A stretch of DNA of 64,000 bases from a candidate division BRC1 bacterium HGW-BRC1-1. GTDB taxonomy: Bacteria > Sumerlaeota > Sumerlaeia > Sumerlaeales > Sumerlaeaceae. This document shows, one piece after another, positions 9,356 through 18,733 of this stretch; position 1 is the first letter of the stretch, and the number at the start of each line of letters is the position of its first letter. The notes beneath the pieces were generated by a model, which was given only the letters and a program-made list of their open reading frames with translations, ran no database searches and was not told the origin of the DNA. The stretch lies in contig PHCB01000012.1 of assembly GCA_002842095.1 (NCBI GenBank), positions 22,671 through 86,670 on the forward strand. The letters run 5' to 3'. Made by a program: the position numbers and the translations under genes.

Positions 9356-10402
9356 TCACCATCCGGCAAAGTTGCCGGCGAATTCGTTTCGCAATAATAC
9401 ACCAAGCCCGGGTCTTTGCGGCATGGATAAATTTCCCTCGTCGTCGCATTGCACGCCCTCGAAGGGATCATTCTTGATAAGCAGCATGCCATCGAGATCC
9501 AGCGAATCGGCCCACGGCGCCAGATGCGCTGCCGCCGTCACCCCCACGGAGCTCTCGATGCGACCGCCCAACATGACCTTCAAACCCAGTCCGCGTGCCA
9601 CGGCAATCATCCGCCGCGCCTCGGTCAGGCCGCCGCTCTTCATCAACTTGATGTTCACCCCGTCACAGGCATCCGCCCAGCGCACCACGTCGGCAGAGGT
9701 CATGATGTCCTCATCGGCGTAAAGCGGAAGCGGCGAAACTTTGCGCAGTGCCCGCATTTCGTCAAGGCTTCCCCGCGCGAGGGGCTGTTCGACGTATTCC
9801 ACGCCCAGATCGGCCAGCACCGCCACAGCTCGCACCGCATCGTCGAAGCTCCATCCGCCGTTGGCATCGATGCGCAGCACGCGCTCGCCGCCCACCTGCT
9901 TCCGAATGGCCGCCATCACCTCAAGGTCGCGGTCGATATTTCGTCCGAGCTTGATTTTCAGAATGCGAAATCCTGCCGCCGCCTCAACCTTGCGCAGCAT
10001 CTCCGCCGGCTCCGCAATACCGATCGTGAAAGAAGTAACCGCCGGTCGCCACGCCCGCCCGAACATCTGGTGAAGGGGCACCCCGGCCCGGCGTGCGGCG
10101 CGATCCCAGAGCGCAATATCCACAGCAGCACGGACGGCACCGGATGCTTCCGGACAGCGCGTTGCGAGCGCGTCGGCCATATCTTCAGGAGAATCCAACG
10201 CAGGCAAGCCATCCATCCCGGCCACGGTTTCCAGCAGTTCCAGAACCGATTGCTCCGTTTCCCCGAAAAACCCCGACGACGTGGCCTCGCCCCATCCCCC
10301 ATTGATGTTCACAAACACAGTATCACTTTCAGAATAGGTCGACCGCGAAATACCAAACGGCTCCCTCAAAGAAAGATAATATAAAACCCTCCGCATCTCC
10401 AT
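9356..10402 (-). CDS. Dipeptide epimerase (enolase superfamily), paralogue 3
   Basis: With the start at 10402 ([20 protein letters not shown]) the protein has 348 residues; ATG at 10396 is equally possible. Catalytic residues are KIK at 149-151, D179 (IDANGGW), E205 (VEQP), D230 (ADED) and K252 (NIKLMKSGG), plus the DxD motif in LDLDGMLL. It shares the FGISR, GGWGEA and LKNDPF-type segments with paralogue 1, so these two probably derive from one duplication. It heads the leftward cluster and is followed after 9 bases by the M20 dipeptidase. The likely reaction is C2 epimerisation of the second residue in a dipeptide such as L-Ala-D-Glu. Confidence 0.88.
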   Translation of the reverse strand: MEMRRVLYYLSLREPFGISRSTYSESDTVFVNINGGWGEATSSGFFGETEQSVLELLETVAGMDGLPALDSPEDMADALATRCPEASGAVRAAVDIALWDRAARRAGVPLHQMFGRAWRPAVTSFTIGIAEPAEMLRKVEAAAGFRILKIKLGRNIDRDLEVMAAIRKQVGGERVLRIDANGGWSFDDAVRAVAVLADLGVEYVEQPLARGSLDEMRALRKVSPLPLYADEDIMTSADVVRWADACDGVNIKLMKSGGLTEARRMIAVARGLGLKVMLGGRIESSVGVTAAAHLAPWADSLDLDGMLLIKNDPFEGVQCDDEGNLSMPQRPGLGVLLRNEFAGNFAGW

Positions 10403-10474
10403 GGCCAACCAGCCAACCCCGCCCGAAACCAAAGCGCCAGATAAAACCCTGCCGAATGGGGCTACCTTTGGTTT

Positions 10475-10498
10475 TCTTTGCGTCTTTGCATCTTTGCG
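10475..10498. repeat. Three tandem copies of an 8-base TCTTTGCR unit
   Basis: The sequence reads TCTTTGCG, TCTTTGCA, TCTTTGCG without gaps. Repeats of this CTTTGCG type occur in intergenic DNA of many unrelated bacteria and have no agreed function. Here it lies in the divergent region upstream of both epimerase 3 and rplS. Confidence 0.75.
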
Positions 10499-10673
10499 TC
10501 AAATTTTTTCTTTCTCCCCGAATGCACCTCCTCCCCGAGCGTATCAACCCGTTGGCATTGGGTTTGTCCTCAAAACCGTTGCCCGCACCATTTTCGCGCC
10601 CTGCTTCGGCCGGGCGGAGGGTATGTGTCCCGCTGTGTTTCATGCGGCCGACACCTCTGCCAAACATATGCAG

Positions 10674-10679
10674 AAGGAG
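10674..10679 (+). promoter_or_regulatory. Shine-Dalgarno site AAGGAG fixing the rplS start
   Basis: AAGGAG lies 9 bases before the ATG at 10689. It rules out the much longer in-frame extension that begins at 10401. Confidence 0.85.
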
Positions 10680-10688
10680 CTGCCGACC

Positions 10689-11099
10689 ATGAGCAGCCAG
10701 ATTATTACCGACTTCGTGTCGGGCATGTTGAAGACGGATGTTCCCGATTTCCAACCGGGTGATACCATCAAGGTGGCCGTGCGAATCATCGAAGGCGACA
10801 AAGAGCGCATTCAGGATTACGTGGGCGTTTGCATCCGCCGCAAGGGTAGCGGCATCAGCGAATCATTCACCGTACGCCGGGTCAGCTATGGCGTCGGCAT
10901 GGAGCGCGTTTTTCCGCTGCATTCCCCCAAGGTCGACAAAATCGAAATCGTTCGCCGCGGCCGTGTTCGCCGTGCGAAACTGTACTACCTGCGTGATCTG
11001 CGCGGCAAGAAAGCCCGCATCACCGAACGGAAAACTCTCACCGCCTCGGCCAAGGCCGCCCAGCGGGCAGAGAACGACGCGAAGTCTTCCGCGAAGTAA
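10689..11099 (+). CDS. rplS: 50S ribosomal protein L19
   Basis: This 136-residue protein matches L19 along its length, with landmarks [36 protein letters not shown] and [17 protein letters not shown]19 sits at the 30S-50S interface of the ribosome. The start was set by AAGGAG 9 bases upstream and by the family N-terminus. The tail is extended and rich in Lys and Ala beyond the conserved [10 protein letters not shown]. The gene is alone here, not in the common rpsP-rimM-trmD-rplS operon, and is closed by a strong terminator. Confidence 0.97.
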   Translation: MSSQIITDFVSGMLKTDVPDFQPGDTIKVAVRIIEGDKERIQDYVGVCIRRKGSGISESFTVRRVSYGVGMERVFPLHSPKVDKIEIVRRGRVRRAKLYYLRDLRGKKARITERKTLTASAKAAQRAENDAKSSAK

Positions 11100-11138
11100 C
11101 ACCGTTTAAACCAGCAACACCCCAATTGCACCCCCCTC

Positions 11139-11179
11139 AGACCCGCCTCCCCACCCGGGATGGCGGGTCTGCTTTTTTT
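11139..11179 (+). terminator. Intrinsic terminator of rplS
   Basis: A 9-bp stem (AGACCCGCC at 11139-11147 pairing with GGCGGGTCT at 11162-11170) is followed by seven T residues at 11173-11179. It lies 40 bases after the rplS stop. Confidence 0.9.
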
Positions 11180-11280
11180 CACCCGTCTGAATGGTCCCAC
11201 CCCACCCATTGTCACTCTATGGCAACAAACCACGCGAGGAAGGAAACCCTTTCTTGCCGTTCCCGCTGGAGAATAACCCT

Positions 11281-12483
11281 GTGCTGAAATTGCTTCGTTC
11301 GCTCCTCCTGCTGTTTATCTTTGCCGGTATTTTCTTTGCCGCCTTCGTTGGATTCAAGACCTACCTTGGCGCACGTCCCGAGGCTGCCCTTTTCGCCGCA
11401 GATTCCGAAACGGCCACCGGTGCACCCGACGCCTCAACCACCGGCTCAACCGAGCGCACCTCCATCGCAGCCGAATACCGTCGTGCCGAGGAACTGGCCC
11501 GCAATGCCCCCCGCGCCGCCGCCGGTGCGTCCTCCTCCACGCTCACCGCTGCTTCCGCCGAACCCATCTCCACGCCGCCCCTGAAGAAGATTGTCCGCGA
11601 ATGGAACACCAACCGTAAACTGGTGGCTCTCACGTACGACGACGGCCCAAACACCAAACTCACGCCGAAGTTTCTCGAACTACTAAAAGCCGAAAACGTG
11701 CGAGCCACGTTTTTCCTCATCGGCCCGAACGTGAAAACCCATCCCGAACTGGCCCGACAGATTGCCGAGGCTGGATTTGAAGTGGGCAACCACTCGTGGA
11801 CCCATCCCCAGTTCAACCGCATCGGTCTGGAAAAGGTGCAGGATGAGGTGCAGAAAACCAGCGCAGAGATCCTTGCCGCTACCGGCGTTGAACCCGCCGT
11901 GCTGCGCCCGCCCTACGGTGAGGCAAACCAGAAGGTCCAGGACCTCATCGGTGACGCCAACCTCCACATCATCAACTGGAGCATTGATTCCAACGACTGG
12001 AAAAAGGGAATCTCCGCCAAGGACATCGCAGATAACGCCATCAAAAATATACGCGACGGCTCCATCATTCTGATGCATGACCGCTTCGACAAATCCCTCG
12101 AAGCCACCGAGGCCATCATCAAGGCCGGCAAAGAGAAGGGTTACCAATTCGTCACCGTCAGCGAGCTTCTCGGCACTCGCGCCATCGGTGATGTGCCCAA
12201 GCCCAGACCCGTAGTGGCGGCATCTCTCCCCGCCTCGAACGAATCCGCCGAAGACGCTCCCGTGCAACCAAACCTCGAATTGTACAATGAAGCCTCCCAA
12301 GATGTGGAAGTCACTCCCACCAAGCCCGAGGGGAAACTTCCCACTCCCGGTGGCGGCGATGCAAACCTGCGCCACGACGAAAACCATGCGGCCCCCGCGC
12401 CTTCTGTCAACATCGCGCGCCAGCAATTGCTGCCCAACATCAGCGATAACCGCGTCACCCAAATACCCGCCACGGCGCGCTGA
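11281..12483 (+). CDS. Membrane-anchored polysaccharide deacetylase (NodB/CE4 family)
   Basis: This protein of about 400 residues has an N-terminal membrane anchor (residues 1-24, rich in Leu/Phe), a Ser/Thr/Ala-rich linker, and a CE4 deacetylase domain. Motifs are LTYDDGPN (D120, D121), HSWTHP (H171, H175; zinc ligands), RPPYG (209-213) and a C-terminal MHD. The enzyme would remove N-acetyl groups from peptidoglycan or another extracytoplasmic GlcNAc polymer. GTG at 11281 has TGGAG 8 bases upstream; TTG at 11254 behind GAGGAAGG is an alternative. A Pro-rich tail of about 90 residues follows the catalytic domain. The stop lies 5 bases before the GT2 gene, so the two are probably co-transcribed. 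Confidence 0.88.
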   Translation: MLKLLRSLLLLFIFAGIFFAAFVGFKTYLGARPEAALFAADSETATGAPDASTTGSTERTSIAAEYRRAEELARNAPRAAAGASSSTLTAASAEPISTPPLKKIVREWNTNRKLVALTYDDGPNTKLTPKFLELLKAENVRATFFLIGPNVKTHPELARQIAEAGFEVGNHSWTHPQFNRIGLEKVQDEVQKTSAEILAATGVEPAVLRPPYGEANQKVQDLIGDANLHIINWSIDSNDWKKGISAKDIADNAIKNIRDGSIILMHDRFDKSLEATEAIIKAGKEKGYQFVTVSELLGTRAIGDVPKPRPVVAASLPASNESAEDAPVQPNLELYNEASQDVEVTPTKPEGKLPTPGGGDANLRHDENHAAPAPSVNIARQQLLPNISDNRVTQIPATAR

Positions 12484-12488
12484 GGCCC

Positions 12489-13427
12489 ATGCCCCCCGAA
12501 CCCGAATCCATCTCGGCGGCAGTCGTCCAACCAAGAGTTTCCGCGCCGTCGGCAGATATCGTAATTCTTTCCTATAACAGCGCGGATTATCTGCCCGCCT
12601 GCATCGCCTCCGTCGCAGCCCTGACCAGCCCGCCCCTTCCCGTGATCATCGTCGACAACGCCTCCCGCGACAACTCGGTGGCCGTAGCCCGGGAAGCCTG
12701 CGACCACTCCGGCCTCACCGCCGACATAATCGCCCTCGACCGCAACCTCGGCTGCGCCGGTGGCAACAACGTGGGATGGCATGCTGGCAGCGCCGAATTC
12801 GTCATCTTCCTCAACCCCGACACCGAGGTCACCCCCGACTTCGTCACGGAACTCCTGAGACCCCTTCAGAACGACACCACCATTGGCATCACAGGTGCCC
12901 GTATCCATTATCCCGGCGGGTACACCCTCCAGCACGCCGGCGGTTTTATTTATCCCAACGGCATGACGGGCCACTTCGCCGCGGGCGAGGAGGACACCGG
13001 CGCCCCCCACCAGATCACCCCCCGCGATTGCGACTACGTGACCGGTGCCGGCTTTGCCATTCGCCGCAGCCTGCTGGACCAACTCAACGGGTTTGATGAA
13101 GATTACTTTCCCGCCTACTTCGAGGAAACAGATCTCTGCACCCGTGCCCGCCGCCTCGGGGCGCGCATCCGCTACGTGCCCGAGGCACGCCTCATCCACC
13201 ACGAATCCGTTTCCCTCACCGTGAACAGCCCGGCCTTTCACCGCCTTTATCAACGCATGCGCATCCGCTATTGCCTGAAAAACTTCACCCTTCGCGACTG
13301 GCTGCGCGGCTTCATTCCGTTCGAAGCCCGCTGGATGCTCCGCGAACCTGCGGCCCGGGGCCACCGCCTCGAACAATTCCGGGCCTACGGCGAGGGATTG
13401 TGGTGGCGCATTACCGGAAAAAGATAA
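12489..13427 (+). CDS. Family 2 glycosyltransferase (rhamnosyltransferase-like)
   Basis: This 312-residue GT-A fold enzyme has the N-terminal nucleotide-binding motifs VILSYNSADYL and IIVDNAS, the acidic metal site LNPDTEV, and the acceptor-side YFEETDLC with a following LIHHESVS. This arrangement is typical of cytoplasmic GT2 enzymes of the WbbL/rhamnosyltransferase type that build surface glycans. The gene follows the polysaccharide deacetylase by 5 bases, so both may act on the same envelope glycan. No membrane segment is obvious. The donor sugar cannot be read from sequence. Confidence 0.88.
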   Translation: MPPEPESISAAVVQPRVSAPSADIVILSYNSADYLPACIASVAALTSPPLPVIIVDNASRDNSVAVAREACDHSGLTADIIALDRNLGCAGGNNVGWHAGSAEFVIFLNPDTEVTPDFVTELLRPLQNDTTIGITGARIHYPGGYTLQHAGGFIYPNGMTGHFAAGEEDTGAPHQITPRDCDYVTGAGFAIRRSLLDQLNGFDEDYFPAYFEETDLCTRARRLGARIRYVPEARLIHHESVSLTVNSPAFHRLYQRMRIRYCLKNFTLRDWLRGFIPFEARWMLREPAARGHRLEQFRAYGEGLWWRITGKR

Positions 13428-13512
13428 AATCCCCAGCCTTGACCACGCCCGTCTTTTGATTCAAAGTACATGCCTCTCCCGTCGTAAACTTTCCCGGAGG
13501 CTTTCCCCCACA

Positions 13513-14283
13513 ATGAAATTACTGATCACCACCCTGACCGCCGCGCTGGCTGTATGCTTTGCCGCCGCCGCCACTGCCGCCGAAATCCAGCCGATCGAGT
13601 TGGCACCCGGCAAATATGCCGCGTTCCATACCACCGAGGGCGACTTTGCGGCCCGTCTTTTCGCCGAGGATGCCCCCGCCACGGTCGAGAATTTCATCGG
13701 TCTGGCCACCGGACGCAAGTCGTGGACGCATCCCGTCACCCTCGCCCGGCTCGAAAAACCCATTTACGACAACACCACCATTTACGAAACCCTACCCAAC
13801 TTGCTCATTCGTGGTGGCGACCCCATCAACCGGGGCAGCGGCCATCCCGGCTTTACCCTGCCGCTGGAAACCACCGCAAAAATCGACTTCACCACCGTGG
13901 GCTTGCTCGCCATGGAAACCTCCGGTCCCACCGGCAACGGCTGTCGCTGGTTCATTACCCTTTCTCCCATGCCCGATCTGAACGGCAAACAGAGCATCTT
14001 CGGGCAGATCGTCGGTGGCCTTGAAGTCGTGCGTGAAATCTCGAACAAACCAACCCGCCGTCCCCGCATCCCCTTGGAACCAGTGCTTTTGACTTCTGTG
14101 GAAATCTTTGAGGTGGAACCCGGCACACGAGCCCAAGCCTCATTCTCCCAGGAAAACGATCGCTCCGTGATGTCGGTCATACGCCTCACGCCTCCCCCAC
14201 CGGTCTCGCCGCCCCCGGCTCCCATAACCCACGAGATCATCTCGGTGGATGAAATGACCTCGGAAACCTCGTCATCGTTATGA
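13513..14283 (+). CDS. Exported cyclophilin-type peptidyl-prolyl isomerase
   Basis: With the ATG at 13513, behind a GGAGG-containing site, the protein has 256 residues and a clear signal peptide (MKLLITTLTAALAVCFAAAA, cleavage probably near ATAAE). The mature part is a cyclophilin domain: FHTTEGDFAARLF, APATVENFIGLA, IRGGDP, GRCWF-like GNGCRWFITLS and LNGKQSIFGQIVGG. It would catalyse proline isomerisation in the periplasm. A tail of about 60 residues, Pro-rich and then acidic, follows the domain and has no recognised function. Some active-site residues differ from human CypA, as is usual for bacterial divergent cyclophilins. Confidence 0.85.
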   Translation: MKLLITTLTAALAVCFAAAATAAEIQPIELAPGKYAAFHTTEGDFAARLFAEDAPATVENFIGLATGRKSWTHPVTLARLEKPIYDNTTIYETLPNLLIRGGDPINRGSGHPGFTLPLETTAKIDFTTVGLLAMETSGPTGNGCRWFITLSPMPDLNGKQSIFGQIVGGLEVVREISNKPTRRPRIPLEPVLLTSVEIFEVEPGTRAQASFSQENDRSVMSVIRLTPPPPVSPPPAPITHEIISVDEMTSETSSSL

Positions 14284-14390
14284 TGTATGGTTGCCGCCCC
14301 ACAAGCCGCCGGATATTTCGGGATGAAATCTCGCTCCTTGCAAAGGCGGCCATGGTTGCGCTGTAGTGCCTTGAGGGTGTCGCATGTCTT

Positions 14391-16265
14391 ATGAGTAACA
14401 TTATTGAGTTCGCCAATCGCCTCCGGGACCAAATCGACATCGTTCAGGTGATCGAGGGATACCTGCCGCTGCGCCGCGGTGGCATCAATTTGAAGGGGCT
14501 CTGCCCTTTCCACCGCGAAAAAACGCCGTCGTTTACAGTCAACCCCGCCAAGCAGATGTTCCGCTGCTATGGCTGCGGCGAGTTTGGCGACGTGATCAAG
14601 TTCGTCCAGAAGGTCGAGCGCGTGGAGTGGATGGACGCTCTGCGGCTATTGTGCGACCGCTTCAAAATCCCCATGCCGGAACTGCGCGGCGGCACGCGCG
14701 CCCCCGGCCAGGATGAGCTGCGCGAGAAGCTGCACCAGGTGAACCATACCGCGGTCGAGTTTTTCATGAAGACCCTCGCCACCGCACTGGCTGATTCCAA
14801 CTGCGAAACCGCCCAATATTGCCAGCGGCGCGGCCTCGATGCGGAAACCGTGAAACGTTTCCATCTGGGTCTGGCGCCCGATTCCTGGACCGCCTTCCAC
14901 GATTTCGCGCGCTCCTCCGGCTTCGAACGCGACACGCTGGTCACCGCCGGGTTCGTGATCCACAATCAGGAGTCGAATCGTTTTTACGACCGATTCCGCC
15001 GACGCCTCATCTTCACCATCTGCGATAACCTCGCGCGACCCATCGCCTTTGGCGCCCGCGTTTTCCACGCCGGGGCGGCCCCCGAGGAACCCAAGTACGT
15101 CAACTCGCCCGAGACGCCCCTTTATCGCAAGGGTCAGCAGTTGTACGCCCTCCACCTTGCCCGCGAAACCATCGCCCGCGATGGACGCGCCCTGATCATG
15201 GAAGGCTACATGGATGTCATCCGCGCCCACCAGCACGGGTTCACCAACGCAGTGGCGACGTGCGGCACCGCCCTGACCGACGAGCAGGCGCGCGGCCTGC
15301 GCAAACTTTGCACCGAGGTGGTCTTCGCCTACGACGGCGACGAGGCCGGGCAAAAAGCCATGCTGCGGGGCAGCGAAATTCTCCTCGAACATGATCTTAA
15401 AGTTCGCATCATGGCCCTCCCCCCCGACCATGACCCCGACTCCTTCCTGGCCGCCGAGGGACCCGATGCATTCCGCGCCCTGGTTGATGGAGCAAGTGAT
15501 CTGATCGATTTCTTCCTCCGAGTTAACATCGCCCGCTACGACCGCCGCACCGTGGAGGGGAAGGTGCAGATAGTTGAAGCGCTCCTGCCACTGCTACGAA
15601 AGGTGCCCAACGCCGTCGCCCGCTCGGAATACATTCGCCACACCGCCCTGCTGGCAGGTGTGGAGGAGGCCAGCGTGCTGCGGCGACTGCGCGATCTCGA
15701 CGAACGCGCCTCGGGCCGCCTGCGCGAACAGGTGGCTGCGGCTGCGCCCACAAACCAGGGCGGCGAAGGCGCTCCCCGCGAACGCTACCTGCTGAAGCTT
15801 GCCGTCGAAATGCCCAAACTGCGCCCGTTGCTGAATCAAGTGGACCCCGAATGGCTCACCGATCCCTGCGTGCGGCGATTGTTCTGCTCCCTGTGTGGCG
15901 CCGAATATGACCCCAACGCCCCGGCGCCCACATGGAATGCTCTCATCGATGGTTGCGAAGATGAGACAGACGCCCAGACCCTGAGCGCCATTGCCCTCGA
16001 TGATAATTATCCCATCAGCGATTGCACAGAGGAACTGCAGAACATCCTCGCCAGACTCGAACACCGACACCAACGCAAAAAACGAGATCAGCTCCGAATC
16101 CTCGTTGGAGAATATGAACTGATGCCTCCTCAAACCGGGGAGGAAGATCCATCCACACCTCTCTGCAACCAGATGGATGAAGCCCGTCAGACCATGCGTG
16201 ATCTCGGACACTTGTACCACGCGACCAATCCCACACCCTCGCTTTTGCGAAAACCCCGTCGATAG
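14391..16265 (+). CDS. dnaG: DNA primase
   Basis: This 624-residue protein makes RNA primers at the replication fork. The N-terminal CHC2 zinc finger is complete (C38, H41, C59, C62 in CPFH and CYGC). The RNA-polymerase core follows, then a TOPRIM domain with the conserved Glu in IMEGYMD and the DxD-type AYDGDEAG. The C-terminal helicase-binding region is more divergent. The ATG at 14391 gives the family start (IIEFANRLRDQIDIVQVI). The usual neighbours rpsU and rpoD are absent; a PP2C phosphatase gene follows 141 bases downstream. Confidence 0.96.
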   Translation: MSNIIEFANRLRDQIDIVQVIEGYLPLRRGGINLKGLCPFHREKTPSFTVNPAKQMFRCYGCGEFGDVIKFVQKVERVEWMDALRLLCDRFKIPMPELRGGTRAPGQDELREKLHQVNHTAVEFFMKTLATALADSNCETAQYCQRRGLDAETVKRFHLGLAPDSWTAFHDFARSSGFERDTLVTAGFVIHNQESNRFYDRFRRRLIFTICDNLARPIAFGARVFHAGAAPEEPKYVNSPETPLYRKGQQLYALHLARETIARDGRALIMEGYMDVIRAHQHGFTNAVATCGTALTDEQARGLRKLCTEVVFAYDGDEAGQKAMLRGSEILLEHDLKVRIMALPPDHDPDSFLAAEGPDAFRALVDGASDLIDFFLRVNIARYDRRTVEGKVQIVEALLPLLRKVPNAVARSEYIRHTALLAGVEEASVLRRLRDLDERASGRLREQVAAAAPTNQGGEGAPRERYLLKLAVEMPKLRPLLNQVDPEWLTDPCVRRLFCSLCGAEYDPNAPAPTWNALIDGCEDETDAQTLSAIALDDNYPISDCTEELQNILARLEHRHQRKKRDQLRILVGEYELMPPQTGEEDPSTPLCNQMDEARQTMRDLGHLYHATNPTPSLLRKPRR

Positions 16266-16406
16266 AAAAACTCCAATGTATATCAATCCCCATTTCAGCG
16301 AAGAAAAATCGTTGCCAGCGGCACCACAAAGCTCAAGCTTCTGTCCCAATTACTATGCCCTGCCCCGACATAATCCATTCCACATCAGACGCGAGGTCGC
16401 TCCCAG

Positions 16407-17165
16407 ATGAAGCTTGAGTCTTTCGGCTTATCCGACGTCGGTTTGCGTCGAACCCATAACGAAGACAGCTTTCACCGGTGCGACGACACCGGACTCTATC
16501 TCGTAGCCGACGGCATGGGTGGCCATGCTGCGGGTGAGGTGGCCAGCAACAACGCCATCGAGGCCATCGTCGAATTTTCCCTTCAACATCAAGGCAACGA
16601 TGCCACCTGGCCCTTCGATTTTGATCCCGCTTACAACCGCGCCATCAATGTTCTGATCACCGGCGTTCGCGCCGCCAATCAACGCCTTTACAACATGCAA
16701 CGCGAGCAACCCGAACTCAGCGGCATGGGCACCACCATTGCCGGCATTCTGATTCAGGATAGCGCTGCAGTGGCGGTTCATGTGGGCGACAGCCGGGTCT
16801 ATCGCTGGCGCAACGAAGAACTGAAACAGGTAACCAGCGACCATTCATGGGTGAACGAGCAACTCATGAAAAAGATTATCACGCCCGAAGAAGCGCGCAA
16901 TCACCGATACAAAAACGTCATCACCCGCGCCCTCGGAAACCGTGTGGATATCGAAGTAGAAGTGGGAATGGACGACCTGAAGCCGGGCGACATTTATATG
17001 ATTTGCAGCGACGGGCTCTCGGGCATGGTGGAAGACAGCGTCATGACGGAGATTCTGAAGACGACTCCCGGGCTACGGGAAGCCGCCAATCGTCTCGTAG
17101 CCGCCGCCAATGAAGCCGGTGGCCACGACAACATCACGGTGGTACTGATCCGCGCGGTGGAGTAA
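16407..17165 (+). CDS. PP2C-family serine/threonine protein phosphatase
   Basis: This 252-residue soluble phosphatase has all PP2C metal motifs: RTHNEDSF, VADGMGGHAAGE, VHVGDSRVY, SDHSW, CSDGLSGMV and GGHDNITVV. It resembles PrpC/Stp enzymes that reverse Hanks-type serine/threonine kinase signalling. No partner kinase gene lies within the window, so the target is unknown. It is convergent with nusA. Confidence 0.93.
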   Translation: MKLESFGLSDVGLRRTHNEDSFHRCDDTGLYLVADGMGGHAAGEVASNNAIEAIVEFSLQHQGNDATWPFDFDPAYNRAINVLITGVRAANQRLYNMQREQPELSGMGTTIAGILIQDSAAVAVHVGDSRVYRWRNEELKQVTSDHSWVNEQLMKKIITPEEARNHRYKNVITRALGNRVDIEVEVGMDDLKPGDIYMICSDGLSGMVEDSVMTEILKTTPGLREAANRLVAAANEAGGHDNITVVLIRAVE

Positions 17166-17233
17166 GGCGCAGCAATGGGAGGGATGGGAAGAATGGAAAC
17201 CATTGAGGATCAACGGGTTCCACCGCTCTCTTC

Positions 17234-18700
17234 TTAAGAAACCGTTGGTTCCTCATCTGGAGGTGTTGCCGGATCGGCGGCTTCTGATTGATCCGCCACT
17301 TCGGTTCCCTCTGCGGGACCTTGACCGTCATCACCATCGAAGAACGGATCGTCGTCCTCGCCATGCGGCGAGAATTCACCACCCTGCCCGTCTTCGTAAC
17401 CTTCATCGCCAAACTGCGATTGGGTCATTTCCGTAAGTTGCTCGAGGTATTCGCGAGCATCCTGAATCATGGTTCCGGCCAGTTCGCGGTTGCCGCGCAG
17501 AAAATCGACCAGCACCATCTCGTCGGCCTCGGCGATGGCCTGAACACTGTTGAATGATGATTCGTACAGCGCCTCCTGCAAGCCGTCGGGCCAACCATCC
17601 AGTTGCATCAGGAAGTCGTCGAGATACTTGCGCGCCACCTCGTCGGTGTCGCCGCCGCGCTGCTCTTCTTCAGCTTCGCTATGGATGTCCAGCTTCCACC
17701 TGGTCAGCATCGCTGCCAGCCGGGCGTTCTGTCCGCGCTTGCCAATGGCCAGCGACAAATTGCCGCGCTTCACGGTGACCAATACCTTGCGGGGTTCCTC
17801 GCTCACAACCTCGATGCGCTGAATCTGCGCAGGCACCAGCGCCGAGGCGATGAAGTGGCGCGGGTTTTCATCGAAGGGAACGATGTCAATTTTCTCGTTT
17901 TCCAATTCGCGCACGATCATCTGAACGCGCGAACCCTTCACGCCCACACACGCCCCCACGGGGTCCACATCGTTGTTGGTGCTTTCCACCGCAATCTTCG
18001 TGCGCGAACCCGGGTCGCGGGCCACGTTAACCACACGCACGGTGCCATCGGCAATCTCGGGCACTTCCTGCTCGAAAAGCTTGGACACCAGTTGGGGATG
18101 TGTACGCGAGACAACGACGATGGGGCCCTTCGACTCCAGATCGAGTTTCAGTACAAGAACCTTCATGCGGTCGCCGGTGCGATAGTGCGACGTGGGTGAT
18201 GTCTCGATGCGCGGCAACAACACTTCGCTTTTGCCCACCAACAAAACCATGTCGCGCTTGTCGAAACGCAGAACTTGGGCCGAAACCACCTCGCCCAGTT
18301 TCGAGTCGAATTCTTCGTAGGTCTTCTGGCGCTCGGCATCGCGCAACTTCTGCATGACGACCTGTCGCGCGCTCTGGGCGGCGATGCGCCCCAGCGCCGA
18401 GGGAGGAATCTCGATCTCCACATCCTCGCCAATCTGTACGCCGGGTTGAAGCTTCACGGCTTCGCGGAGAGAAATCTGAGTGCGGGGATTGGAGGAGATG
18501 TTCACCACGGATTTTTTAACGAAAAGACGCAACTCTCCCGATTCAGCGTCCAGGTCGCAGCGGGCGTCAAGGAACTGGGACAGGTTCTTCTTGGACGCAA
18601 TAACGATGGCCTGCTCGATGGCATCCTTCACCACGGACACCTCAAGCTCTTTTTCTTTACTGATTAGCCGGATGAAAGCCTTCAGTTCGCCTGCGTTCAC
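17234..18700 (-). CDS. nusA: Transcription termination/antitermination factor NusA
   Basis: This 488-residue RNA-polymerase-binding factor has the family N-terminal domain (residues 1-125, starting MNAGELKAFIRLISKEK), an S1 domain around 130-200 (GEVVSAQVLR, GKSEVLLPR) and two KH domains around 200-340. KH landmarks are GACVGVKGSRVQMIV and AIGKRGQNARLA. After about residue 345 comes a helix-rich segment and a strongly acidic tail. The usual infB and rbfA genes do not follow; transcription runs into a convergent PP2C gene. The leader holds a perfect hairpin described separately. Confidence 0.95.
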   Translation of the reverse strand: MNAGELKAFIRLISKEKELEVSVVKDAIEQAIVIASKKNLSQFLDARCDLDAESGELRLFVKKSVVNISSNPRTQISLREAVKLQPGVQIGEDVEIEIPPSALGRIAAQSARQVVMQKLRDAERQKTYEEFDSKLGEVVSAQVLRFDKRDMVLLVGKSEVLLPRIETSPTSHYRTGDRMKVLVLKLDLESKGPIVVVSRTHPQLVSKLFEQEVPEIADGTVRVVNVARDPGSRTKIAVESTNNDVDPVGACVGVKGSRVQMIVRELENEKIDIVPFDENPRHFIASALVPAQIQRIEVVSEEPRKVLVTVKRGNLSLAIGKRGQNARLAAMLTRWKLDIHSEAEEEQRGGDTDEVARKYLDDFLMQLDGWPDGLQEALYESSFNSVQAIAEADEMVLVDFLRGNRELAGTMIQDAREYLEQLTEMTQSQFGDEGYEDGQGGEFSPHGEDDDPFFDGDDGQGPAEGTEVADQSEAADPATPPDEEPTVS

Positions 18701-18733
18701 GTTGCACCTTCCTTTCGCCGATTTTCCGCAGAA

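Larger units (their letters stand above)
10403..10688. other. Divergent intergenic region between epimerase 3 and rplS
   Basis: These 286 bases separate the leftward epimerase cluster from rplS and must hold promoters for both. I see no convincing -35/-10 pair. The frame upstream of rplS is open but has no family similarity and no plausible composition. The region contains a short TCTTTGCR tandem repeat (10475-10498) and the rplS ribosome-binding site. Confidence 0.5.

Noticed and set aside
7940..9397. Long plus-strand frame opposite the M20 dipeptidase
   Set aside because: It is the antisense shadow of a well-supported peptidase, with His/Arg/Gln-rich composition and no recognisable family.
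10401..10688. In-frame extension upstream of rplS
   Set aside because: No family similarity, unlikely composition, and the Shine-Dalgarno site fixes the start at 10689.
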